This document shows, in pieces, positions 8,246 to 14,776 of a DNA stretch of 64,000 bases (position 1 is its first letter; each line of letters begins with the position of its first letter). The position numbers and the translations under genes were made by a program. The stretch is from Paenibacillus_G elgii_A (GTDB taxonomy: Bacteria > Bacillota > Bacilli > Paenibacillales > NBRC-103111), in contig JBHJMN010000020.1 of assembly GCA_042219835.1 (NCBI GenBank), positions 1 through 64,000 of the forward strand, in the 5' to 3' direction. The notes under the pieces were generated by a model that worked only from the letters and a program-made list of their open reading frames with translations, ran no database searches and was not told the origin of the DNA.

Positions 8246-8287
8246 AAAGACCTCAACAACAACTATCTCCTGTTGATTGAGGTCTTT
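8246..8287. terminator. intrinsic terminator, probably bidirectional
   Basis: AAAGACCTCAACAACA (8246-8261) pairs with TGTTGATTGAGGTCTTT (8271-8287), one bulged base, with T-rich and A-rich flanks on either side. It ends the tandem pair and can also serve the minus-strand remnant that ends at 8350. Confidence 0.8.
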
Positions 8288-8349
8288 GAGCTTAACAAAG
8301 TAAGGAATTTTATATGAAATATGAAATGTAAAATGCGTTGGTATCAGAA

Positions 8350-8705
8350 TTATTGCCGTTTACATCTTCCAGTACCTTTAGTTAGCGACGGTCCCATTCG
8401 GAGACTTTGGGCTTGTATCGAGTAATGTTCCATCAAAAGGTCGAACGTATCCATAGCTTGGCTCTGAATTTGTTCATCAGATAAAGGGTCGGTATAGATA
8501 TTCATTCCCGAAATGATCAAGTTTTTGGAATGGATAAAGTTCCAACCAGTTTTGGTATGAATGTGTTCGTTGCTTAATAAGTGCTTAATGACGGATATCG
8601 TCCACTCTGGATGATCTAAAGGTTTGCCTGTCTCTGAGCTTCTTCATTTTCATCGTTCATTAGTCGATCAAACCGCTGATGAGATTGTACATTACTAACT
8701 ACCAT
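8350..8705 (-). pseudogene. frameshifted small gene of unknown function
   Basis: On the minus strand an ATG at 8703-8705 opens a frame that reads about 28 codons and stops near 8617. A second frame, open from about 8645 down to a TAA at 8350-8352, encodes a clearly protein-like stretch of about 95 residues with the segments KPLDHPEWTISVIKHLLSN and GWNFIHSKNLIISGMN. No start codon opens this second frame. The simplest reading is one gene of about 115 codons with a single-base frameshift near 8617-8645, either real decay or a sequencing error. I do not recognise the family. It lies head-to-head with the XRE gene at 8763. Confidence 0.5.
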
Positions 8706-8728
8706 GTTAATGCTATAATTTTGGTAGT
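8698..8728. promoter_or_regulatory. inverted repeat over the XRE gene promoter
   Basis: ACTACCA (8698-8704) and TGGTAGT (8722-8728) are perfect inverted halves flanking a TATAAT hexamer (8714-8719). The repeat lies between the divergent remnant and the XRE regulator and is a plausible autoregulatory operator. Confidence 0.45.
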
Positions 8729-8762
8729 AATTTATTCTTGATGGAAGGAGATCCGGGTTTAA

Positions 8763-8975
8763 GTGGCATACTCCCGAGGGAGATGCTTGCTCCCGGACTG
8801 GCTGGAAAAGTTGGGATTGTCCCAAGCTGAGTACTCCCGCCGTTCCGGTCGATCCAAACGAGTTATTTCCCACTTTTGCAACGATACACGCGTTATGCTG
8901 CCGGAGGATTTGTATACCGCATCCAAGTTGTTGGGTTGCAAAATGGAAGATCTTTACGAATGGATTGAACATTGA
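8763..8975 (+). CDS. XRE-family helix-turn-helix regulator
   Basis: A 70-residue protein almost entirely made of a Cro/C1-type DNA-binding domain: LGLSQAEYSRRSGRSKRVISHFCND covers helices 2 and 3, and LYTASKLLGCKMEDLYEW the closing helices. The GTG start at 8763 lies about 14 bases after an AAGGAG site. It sits 150 bp before a small acidic protein of a family that reappears at 9791, where another XRE gene is its neighbour. It probably represses its own promoter through the inverted repeat at 8698-8728, which is inference. Confidence 0.75.
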   Translation: MAYSRGRCLLPDWLEKLGLSQAEYSRRSGRSKRVISHFCNDTRVMLPEDLYTASKLLGCKMEDLYEWIEH

Positions 8976-9013
8976 GCAGGCTGCGGATTTTTCCGCATTC
9001 CCGCGCACAAAAT

Positions 9014-9030
9014 GAGAACAAAATGTTCTC
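9014..9030. promoter_or_regulatory. inverted repeat between the XRE gene and the small acidic protein
   Basis: GAGAAC-AAAAT-GTTCTC is a perfect 6-bp inverted repeat with a 5-nt spacer, about 95 bp before the gene at 9127. It could be an operator. A second small hairpin, TGCGGA/TCCGCA, lies at 8982-8997. Confidence 0.35.
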
Positions 9031-9126
9031 GTTGGTGAGAGTATGTTACCTGAGTTGGGAAAGTATAGTCAAACTACGTATTAGCTTATCGTTCGGCCTA
9101 CAGGCCTTAAACATGAGGAGGATGCT

Positions 9127-9345
9127 ATGATCGATGAACTAAACCGGTTACTCGAAGATCTGCATGATCTTCAAATTTACTGGAGTACCGAGGCAAAAAA
9201 TCGGGAGGATGAAAGTGGAAGGATGTACGCAGACGGGATGAGTCATGGCTTCAAGTATACAGCAATAGCTTTACATACGGTACTTCGGAAATACACTGCT
9301 TTTGAGTCCAAGGAAAGCGAGCGAGCTGCGGAGAAGACGAAGTAG
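9127..9345 (+). CDS. small acidic helical protein, family A member 1
   Basis: A 72-residue protein of unknown function with an excellent GAGGAGG site. It is predicted to be helical and highly charged. The core motif MYADGMSHGFKYTAIALHTVLRK matches the core of the protein encoded at 9791 (MYASGVSDGFKHAAVALHSILRK) position by position, so both belong to one family. Each member lies next to an XRE regulator gene. No signal peptide or membrane segment. The pairing suggests a regulator-partner or phage-derived module, but no function can be assigned. Confidence 0.7.
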   Translation: MIDELNRLLEDLHDLQIYWSTEAKNREDESGRMYADGMSHGFKYTAIALHTVLRKYTAFESKESERAAEKTK

Positions 9346-9391
9346 TATAAAGTGTCGATTGTATGTTGTACGAGAAAGAGTCCCTGCCCGC

Positions 9392-9619
9392 TTAATCCGC
9401 TGGCAAGGACTCTTCTCTTTCACCCTCATGCTCAAATATCTCGCCGACACTAACATTCAAATATAAGCAGAGCTTGTCTAATGTCTCAAGGTCAATTCTT
9501 TTAGCCCGCCCATGATAAAGTTCGGTCACCGTATTACGGGCAAGGCCCGTACCATCCACTACGTCGGATATTTTTAGACGTTTACGGCCCATGATTTCGC
9601 TTAATTTATTGATAATCAA
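9392..9619 (-). CDS. XRE-family helix-turn-helix regulator
   Basis: A 75-residue Cro/C1-type regulator on the minus strand. The helix-turn-helix covers LKISDVVDGTGLARNTVTEL and the closing helix has YLNVSVGEIFEHE, typical of the YozG/YgzD-like short XRE proteins of Bacilli. The start is TTG, supported by GGGAGG nine bases upstream. It is transcribed divergently from the small helical protein at 9791; the A+T-rich 170-bp space between them holds the likely shared operators. Confidence 0.8.
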   Translation of the reverse strand: MIINKLSEIMGRKRLKISDVVDGTGLARNTVTELYHGRAKRIDLETLDKLCLYLNVSVGEIFEHEGEREESLPAD

Positions 9620-9790
9620 AACTTTTTTCCTCCCTTTGTCTTCATGATATCAAAGTTAACGAAAATGATCAAAAAGTTGACTATAATAATTGACTTAATG
9701 ATATTTTTGTTATATATTATAACCAACAAGTTGATTAAAACGACTAGTATGTAATTCAACAAATGTGGCTTAACTGCGAAGGAGGAAACG
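9620..9790. promoter_or_regulatory. divergent promoter and operator region of the XRE/small-protein pair
   Basis: The region is about 75% A+T. TTGACT (9690-9695), a 17-bp spacer and TATATT (9713-9718) form a promoter for the rightward gene. GTTAAC, GTTGAC, TTGACT and GTTGAT boxes recur about every 15-35 bp across it and look like repeated half-sites for the XRE protein. A promoter for the minus-strand gene must overlap the same segment. Confidence 0.5.
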
Positions 9791-10033
9791 ATGAGTATAG
9801 CACTAAGAAAACTGCTGAAAGATTTTCAGGATATCCACATGGTTTGGGAAGCAGAGAAGAATTCTTGGGAATACGAAAATGAAAAAATGTATGCTAGCGG
9901 GGTGAGTGATGGCTTTAAGCACGCGGCGGTAGCTTTACATTCGATACTTCGCAAGGATACGGAACAAAAGAAAATCATCATCGAGGCTTGTGTTGAAATT
10001 TATAAAGAACATAGACGGCTGCATGCTATGTGA
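9791..10033 (+). CDS. small acidic helical protein, family A member 2
   Basis: An 80-residue paralog of the protein at 9127, with the same pattern: LLKDFQDIHMVWEAEKN near the N terminus, the MYASGVSDGFK core near residue 38, and a charged tail. A GAAGGAGG site precedes the ATG. It is divergent from an XRE gene. The stop codon at 10031-10033 is followed after one codon, in the same frame, by an ATG opening another 54-codon frame, so a longer ancestral protein interrupted by a nonsense codon cannot be excluded. Function unknown. Confidence 0.7.
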   Translation: MSIALRKLLKDFQDIHMVWEAEKNSWEYENEKMYASGVSDGFKHAAVALHSILRKDTEQKKIIIEACVEIYKEHRRLHAM

Positions 10034-10036
10034 AGG

Positions 10037-10201
10037 ATGTGCTTGGCTCTAGACGATACTGATCACGCGAGAAGATATGTTCATGAGGCAATGGGGTTGG
10101 ATAAAGCCGCTCATATTTTGATGCAGACCGCGGGGATTGGATTTATGGATATCGTTAACGCCAATGCTGATCATGAAACGACAAGGGGCGTTTTCGAGTG
10201 A
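10037..10201 (+). CDS. possible 54-residue protein or gene fragment
   Basis: A frame of 54 codons starts three bases after the previous stop and in the same frame. Its composition is protein-like (for example YVHEAMGLDKAAHILMQTAG) but no ribosome binding site has normal spacing, since GAAGG abuts the ATG. It may be expressed by reinitiation, be the separated C-terminal part of the upstream gene, or be a fragment of another gene. I do not recognise a family. The remaining 120 bp before the antitoxin gene are A+T-rich with TATAAT-like hexamers. Confidence 0.35.
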   Translation: MCLALDDTDHARRYVHEAMGLDKAAHILMQTAGIGFMDIVNANADHETTRGVFE

Positions 10202-10320
10202 GCCTTTATCCGATAAGTTATCACTCGGAGAGAGCACTACGCACTAAAACGGGATGACTTGGATATAATAATAATGATATAATATGGTCAGATTAATGGT
10301 ATGGGAAAGGGCGTGAAACG

Positions 10321-10593
10321 ATGCATATAAAACCGTCTACGACCATTCGTCAGGATTATAACGGGTTTTCGAAGTTTTGCCATGAGATTGATGAACCCGT
10401 TGTGTTAACACGTAATGGAGAAGCCGATTTGGTGGTTATGAGCCATGATGCTTTTCGCCGTATGGAAGCCAGAATCAAATTGCAAGCCAAGCTTCTGGTA
10501 GCCGAGAAGCAGGTTGTCGAAGGTGCTGAACTACTAGATCATGATCAAGTCATGGCAAACCTGCGGAGGAAAGTGAATGCCTCCAAAGAGTAG
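10321..10593 (+). CDS. Phd/YefM-type antitoxin
   Basis: A 90-residue antitoxin. The N-terminal DNA-binding half has the Phd/YefM pattern: IKPSTTIRQDYNGFSKFCHE, then EPVVLTRNGEADLVVMSHDAFRRME. The C-terminal half is helical and charged and should wrap around the toxin. The toxin gene overlaps its 3' end by 17 bases, the usual antitoxin-first arrangement, and the pair should autorepress its promoter. Two TATAAT-like boxes lie in the A+T-rich upstream DNA. Confidence 0.88.
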   Translation: MHIKPSTTIRQDYNGFSKFCHEIDEPVVLTRNGEADLVVMSHDAFRRMEARIKLQAKLLVAEKQVVEGAELLDHDQVMANLRRKVNASKE

Positions 10594-10891
10594 AGTGAGA
10601 TATACACCGGCAGCGGTTGATGATCTGGATGAAATTTTTTCGTATATAACCCAAGATAACCGCCAGAACGCTGAAAATATGCTGGAGAAGTTGAACCGTG
10701 AAATCGGGGGACTTGCTGATTTTCCCCATTTGGGGTCTGTATTGTCAGAGGATGACTACACGCTAATACAGCGTGGGTATCGTTTTATCGTCGTTTCGCC
10801 ATATCTGGTTTTCTACAGAATCATAAATAATGAAGTGATCATCCATCGAATTCTGCACGGCCGAAGAGACTATTTGCGGGAGCTGTTTTAA
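10577..10891 (+). CDS. ParE/RelE-superfamily toxin
   Basis: A 104-residue toxin of the ParE/RelE fold. It starts within the antitoxin gene at an ATG with a GGAGG site. Typical blocks are VRYTPAAVDDLDEIFSYI at the N terminus, an FPHLGS segment in the middle, and YRFIVVSPYLVFYRI followed by VIIHRILHGRRDYLRELF at the end. ParE members poison DNA gyrase while RelE members cut mRNA on the ribosome; the HGRRDY ending is more ParE-like. Function as a stabilisation module is inferred from the family. Confidence 0.88.
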   Translation: MPPKSRVRYTPAAVDDLDEIFSYITQDNRQNAENMLEKLNREIGGLADFPHLGSVLSEDDYTLIQRGYRFIVVSPYLVFYRIINNEVIIHRILHGRRDYLRELF

Positions 10892-10937
10892 GGAATCGGA
10901 TGGCCCAAGAAAACAAGCAAATACAGACATGTTCCGC

Positions 10938-10966
10938 AAGCCCTCTACAATAAAGGGCTTTTTGTT
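10938..10966 (+). terminator. intrinsic terminator of the toxin-antitoxin operon
   Basis: AAGCCCT and AGGGCTT form a short G+C-rich stem with a CTACAATA-type loop, followed by TTTTTGTTTT. Confidence 0.75.
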
Positions 10967-11023
10967 TTGCCTGATGCTGGAGAGGCAGATTCATTCCACA
11001 TCGAATATTTCAATATCAAGTAC

Positions 11024-11045
11024 CATATGTTACTTTTAACATATG
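11024..11045. promoter_or_regulatory. PadR-type operator
   Basis: CATATGTTA-CTTT-TAACATATG is a perfect 9-bp inverted repeat. It contains ATGT-N8-ACAT, the recognition pattern of PadR-family repressors. It lies 23 bp before the start of the PadR gene, so autorepression is very likely. Confidence 0.75.
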
Positions 11046-11068
11046 ATACTGATCAAGGAGTAACTGCC

Positions 11069-11986
11069 ATGTCTATTGCACACGCTATTCTGGGGATTTT
11101 AAGCTGGAAGTCTGTCACGGGCTACGATATGAAAAAAATCATTCAAGACTCCCCCTTTATGTACTGGTCGGCCAACAACAATCAGATCTACAAATCACTG
11201 GTGCAGCTGCTGGACGAAGGCTTTGTGACATGTGAAGTTCAGCACCAGGAGAGCTCGCCCTCGAAAAAGATTTATACGATCACGAAAGAAGGATCGGCCG
11301 AGCTGAAGGACTGGGTGCTTTCCGCGCCCGAACCTCCGGATTTGAAGAAATCGTTTCTGATTCAGCTTGCTTGGGCGGATCAGCTAAGCACGGACGAATT
11401 GAATGTCCTGTTTACAAAATATGAAGAGGAAGTCCGGACGCAGGTTTTATTGCAGCAGGAAAAAAAGCTCAGAGGCCCGTTTTCGCCCGGCAGAACTGTC
11501 AGGGAGATCTACTTATGGGATACGATCTACGATAGTTTAATCGATTTCTATAAACGCGAATGGGAATGGATGCAAAAGCTTCGCAGCGAACTGCGGATTC
11601 CCATGGAGAAGGAGGCCAATCCAATGAAAGTTCAAGTGATCGAAAGAGGTACGAAAAAATACGTGGAATACGCTTCTGTCGAAACACCGCTGCGCACAGG
11701 ACAGGATGCATTGGATCTTAACGCGGCATGCCTCGAAAATGATACCAATCTATTATTGCTTCACGCGGAGGCGCTTTCCGACGATTTCTTCAACCTCAGA
11801 ACGGGTCTGGCAGGAGAGATGCTGCAAAAATTCGTGAACTATCGTGTGAAAGCAGCCCTTATTATAACGAACGAGCTGACCGTAAAAGGGAGATTTAAAG
11901 AGATGTTGGCCGAAGCGAACAAAGGAAATGATTTCAGGGTATTCGGCAGCGTCGGGGAAGCGGAAGCGTGGCTTCTGGACTTGTAA
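11069..11986 (+). CDS. PadR-family regulator fused to a DUF4180 domain
   Basis: A 305-residue two-domain protein. Residues 1 to about 175 form a PadR regulator: a winged helix (ILGILSWKSVTGYDMKKII, then the IYKSLVQLLDEGFV helix and a KIYTITKEG wing) and a C-terminal helical dimerisation part. Residues from about 185 form a DUF4180 domain (EYASVETPLRTGQDALDLNAACLEN; then LHAEALSDDFFNLRTGLAGEMLQKF). The fused domain may sense a ligand, but its role is unknown. The ATG at 11069 has an AAGGAG site eight bases upstream; a TTG at 10967 is unlikely. A PadR operator lies immediately upstream. Confidence 0.88.
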   Translation: MSIAHAILGILSWKSVTGYDMKKIIQDSPFMYWSANNNQIYKSLVQLLDEGFVTCEVQHQESSPSKKIYTITKEGSAELKDWVLSAPEPPDLKKSFLIQLAWADQLSTDELNVLFTKYEEEVRTQVLLQQEKKLRGPFSPGRTVREIYLWDTIYDSLIDFYKREWEWMQKLRSELRIPMEKEANPMKVQVIERGTKKYVEYASVETPLRTGQDALDLNAACLENDTNLLLLHAEALSDDFFNLRTGLAGEMLQKFVNYRVKAALIITNELTVKGRFKEMLAEANKGNDFRVFGSVGEAEAWLLDL

Positions 11987-12009
11987 CGAAATGGAGTGCA
12001 GTCAGATGA

Positions 12010-12171
12010 GAGTTCAAGTTGCGTTTAAATCCGCAGAAGGGAAAAACGAGGGCCAAGCATTTGGGAAGCTTGCTTCCGCATGCCCGAATTCGCATTTTAC
12101 CGGATGCCGGGCATGCTCTTACCCATCTTGACGGTCAGATCATTCCTTTTTTGGAATCGGATAAGCTATAA
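12010..12171 (+). pseudogene. 3' remnant of an alpha/beta hydrolase gene
   Basis: One frame between 12010 and the TAA at 12169-12171 encodes about 53 residues that end like an alpha/beta hydrolase: ARIRILPDAGHALTH, where the GH pair holds the catalytic His position, then a short amphipathic tail. There is no nucleophile elbow, no acid residue region and no usable start in this frame. A different frame starting at 12006 (ATG) reads 41 codons through the same DNA but looks less natural. The rest of the hydrolase gene has been lost, probably by deletion behind the PadR gene. Confidence 0.55.
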
Positions 12172-12174
12172 CAC

Positions 12175-12199
12175 GCATCCGCTCCAGGGGAGCGGATGC
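12175..12199. terminator. perfect 11-bp hairpin between convergent genes
   Basis: GCATCCGCTCC and GGAGCGGATGC enclose an AGG loop. No T run follows on either strand, so termination would be imperfect, but the site separates the PadR unit from the minus-strand ktrB gene. Confidence 0.5.
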
Positions 12200-12246
12200 G
12201 ATACGGTGAAGGCTGCGCCTTTGCTTTGCAGTCTCCTCTCCCATCT

Positions 12247-13587
12247 TCATCCGATGGTGATTTTCCCTTCCGGATACCGGAACAGCTCTTTTTTCGGATT
12301 CGGCTGCAAGGCGAACGCCAGCGTCACGAGTCCCACTCGTCCGATAAACATGACGCAAATCATCACAATTTTGCCGGCAAACGTCAGGTCGGCGGTCAAC
12401 CCCATGCTGAGACCTACCGTACCGAAGGCCGAGGTCGTCTCGAACAAGATTTTCAGAAAATCCTGGTCTTGGAAGGTAGACAGCAGCATCGTCGCGAATG
12501 CCAGGAACAAGACGGCGGTCAGCGTGAACGTGACGGCTTTGTAGATGTCCTTCTCAGGCAGCCGGTGGCGGAACAGCACGACGTCTTCCTTGCCGCGCAG
12601 CATCGCCACGAAAGCCCCGACCAGGATTGCGAACGTCGTGAGCCGGATGCCTCCTCCGGTAGAGCCGGGAGCCGCGCCGATGAACATCATGACGATCATC
12701 AGAAACTGCGTGGCGGTCCGAAGCTCAGCGATGTCGAGCGTGTTGACGCCGGCGGAGCGCAAAGTCATCGATTGGAAGAAGGAGGCGACGATTTTCGTAT
12801 CCCAAGGCAAGCCCCCCAGCGTCTTCGCATTGGTGAATTCGAAGATCAAAATGAACACAGCGCCCGACAGCACCAGAATGCCGTTTGTTGACAAGACGAC
12901 CTTGCTGTGCAAGGACAGCTTGCGGGTCTTGGGAAATTCGATCAGCTCCGAGATGACGATAAACCCGATTCCGCCGAAAAAGATGAGCATCATGGAAACG
13001 AGATTGATGCCGATATCGTTGACGTAAGGCGTTAAGCTGCGGAACCCGCCGAACAATTCGAAGCCCGCGTTGTTGAAGATCGACACGGCATGGAACAGAC
13101 CGAAATAGGCGGCCTTCCCGAGCGGCATCTCCTGAGACCAGCGCAGCATGAAGTAGAACGCAGCGATCCCTTCAATAGTCATCGAATACAGGAAGACCCG
13201 GACGATCAGCCGGACGATGCCGTCAATGTTGGCGTGGTTCATCGACTCTTTCAATAACAGACGGTCCCGCAGCGAGACACGGCGCTTCAACGCAAGCGTG
13301 AACCAGGTGGCCATCGTCATGAAGCCGAGCCCGCCCAACTGCACCATCAGCAGCAGAACGATCTGCCCGAACAACGAAAAATGAACGCCGGTATCGACAA
13401 CAATCAGCCCGGTGACGCAGGTAGCCGACGTTGCCATAAACAACGCATCGATGTATCTCATCGACAGCCCGTCCGCCGAGGCGGCTGGCAGGGTTAGCAG
13501 AAAAGAGCCGATTATAATAATGAGGGCGAAGCCCCCCGCCAATACGCGCGGCGGGGTTATTTTAATAAATTTGGCCCGAGTTCGCAC
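12247..13587 (-). CDS. ktrB: KtrB/TrkH-type potassium uptake channel
   Basis: A channel subunit of about 446 residues for K+ (or Na+-coupled K+) uptake. It has four repeated membrane-pore-membrane units. Their filter segments, each with a conserved Gly, are SATCVTGL, NNAGFEL, SAGVNTL and FGTVGLSM. Length and the ITPPRVLAGGF start agree with Bacillus KtrB. I chose GTG at 13587 because GAGGTGA sits five bases upstream; in-frame starts at 13596 and ATG at 13638 are possible. The regulatory KtrA subunit is not encoded nearby, so it must be elsewhere, as in the KtrCD system of Bacillus. Confidence 0.9.
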   Translation of the reverse strand: MRTRAKFIKITPPRVLAGGFALIIIIGSFLLTLPAASADGLSMRYIDALFMATSATCVTGLIVVDTGVHFSLFGQIVLLLMVQLGGLGFMTMATWFTLALKRRVSLRDRLLLKESMNHANIDGIVRLIVRVFLYSMTIEGIAAFYFMLRWSQEMPLGKAAYFGLFHAVSIFNNAGFELFGGFRSLTPYVNDIGINLVSMMLIFFGGIGFIVISELIEFPKTRKLSLHSKVVLSTNGILVLSGAVFILIFEFTNAKTLGGLPWDTKIVASFFQSMTLRSAGVNTLDIAELRTATQFLMIVMMFIGAAPGSTGGGIRLTTFAILVGAFVAMLRGKEDVVLFRHRLPEKDIYKAVTFTLTAVLFLAFATMLLSTFQDQDFLKILFETTSAFGTVGLSMGLTADLTFAGKIVMICVMFIGRVGLVTLAFALQPNPKKELFRYPEGKITIG

Positions 13588-13713
13588 CGGATTCACCTCA
13601 AGGTCATGTTTCCCACGGATGTAGTCATGGCTTTCCATATCATAGCATGGTACGATGCGGATTTCACTATGTGTCAGGGGAAAAATGGCCTGGAAGGCTA
13701 TGGCGGCAGCCGC

Positions 13714-14505
13714 TTAATTCAGCTCCGGTTCCAGCGTCTGGACATACCCGAGCTGCCTCGAAATATCCTGCGCGGCACGCTTGACCTTCTCGCTAACGTC
13801 AGGGATGTCGTGGATCGGAAGCTCCGTCCGCAAAGCGGTGATGCTGACCGCTGCCTTGAGCTGCCCGTAATGATCGAATACAGGGGCCCCGATGCAGCGC
13901 ACTCCCGCTTCGCCTTCCTCGTCCTCCACGGCATATCCCTGCCTGCGGATCGCTTCGATTTCGGCCATGAAATCGTGGACATTCGTGATCGTTTTCTCCG
14001 TTTTCTCTGGCAGTCCTTTCTCGCGGATCGCCTGCTCCAGCAGGTCCTGCGGCATGAAGGCGGCCAGCGCCTTGCCGACGCCCGAGGCGTGAAGCGGCTG
14101 CCGCTGCCCGATATAGGAGGCGAACTTGACAAACGCCTGGCTCTCGACCTTCTCGATGTACATCGGCTCAAAGTTATCGAGTATGGCGAGGTGCACGGTG
14201 AAGCCCGTTTCGCCGAGCAACCGCTCCATAGACACCCGGGCTGCGGTGCGGATATCGATCCGGTTCAGCGTGGACAGGCCGATATGGATGAATTTGGAGC
14301 CAAGACTGTACTTGCCGTCGGGGCTTTTGATGATATATTGATGCTGCTCCAGCGTATTGAGAATGAAGAAAACGCTCGTTTTCGGGATGTCCACGAGCTT
14401 GCACAAGTCGCTGACGCCGACAGGCTCTTCGCGCTCGGACAGCGTTTCGATGATGGCGATCGCCTTCTCCAATGCGGGGACGTTATATTTTTTACCCGTA
14501 GCCAT
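13714..14505 (-). CDS. IclR-family transcriptional regulator
   Basis: A 263-residue regulator. Residues 1-70 form the winged helix-turn-helix (ALEKAIAIIETLSEREEPVGVSDLCKLVDIPKTSVFFILNTLE, split here for its two helices), and the rest is the IclR effector domain, with the GVGKALAAFM helix and the VRCIGAPVFDHYG strand pair. It is divergent from the aminotransferase-led catabolic cluster and is its obvious candidate regulator, responding to a pathway intermediate. A cre-like box lies 68 bp upstream of its start. Confidence 0.9.
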   Translation of the reverse strand: MATGKKYNVPALEKAIAIIETLSEREEPVGVSDLCKLVDIPKTSVFFILNTLEQHQYIIKSPDGKYSLGSKFIHIGLSTLNRIDIRTAARVSMERLLGETGFTVHLAILDNFEPMYIEKVESQAFVKFASYIGQRQPLHASGVGKALAAFMPQDLLEQAIREKGLPEKTEKTITNVHDFMAEIEAIRRQGYAVEDEEGEAGVRCIGAPVFDHYGQLKAAVSITALRTELPIHDIPDVSEKVKRAAQDISRQLGYVQTLEPELN

Positions 14506-14572
14506 AGTCGTTCCGCCTTAACTTTGATTTAGTTTAAACAATGTTCATCATACAAAAACACGGTTCCTTGCG

Positions 14573-14586
14573 TCAAGCGCTTTCAT
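14573..14586 (-). promoter_or_regulatory. cre-like site in the divergent control region
   Basis: Read on the minus strand, ATGAAAGCGCTTGA matches the core of CcpA sites very well. It lies between the IclR gene and the aminotransferase gene and predicts glucose repression of this region. Confidence 0.45.
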
Positions 14587-14693
14587 TATTTATGGAAAAG
14601 CGTTCGCACTTTCCGCGAATAACCATAGCGCACATCCGGTTTCTATTGATAATGACTCCGTGGAGCAGGACGGTTCACCTTCAAAATACCATA

Positions 14694-14722
14694 TTGACAA
14701 ACAAACGGGAAGCGTTTACTTT
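14694..14722 (+). promoter_or_regulatory. promoter of the catabolic operon with an overlapping cre box
   Basis: TTGACA (14694-14699), 17 bp and TACTTT (14717-14722) form the promoter for the gene at 14777. GGGAAGCGTTTACT (14707-14720) overlaps its -10 side and fits the cre consensus with few deviations, so CcpA would block it directly. The following AAATTAAATAACGTTTTAC stretch may hold the IclR operator. Confidence 0.55.
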
Positions 14723-14776
14723 TAAATTAAATAACGTTTTACATGCTAAACGCCATTCAAACTGAGGAGTGATTCC

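Noticed and set aside
12080..12544. 154-codon plus-strand frame overlapping the end of ktrB
   Set aside because: Most of it lies antisense to the channel gene; only the 53-codon hydrolase-like frame upstream has family character.
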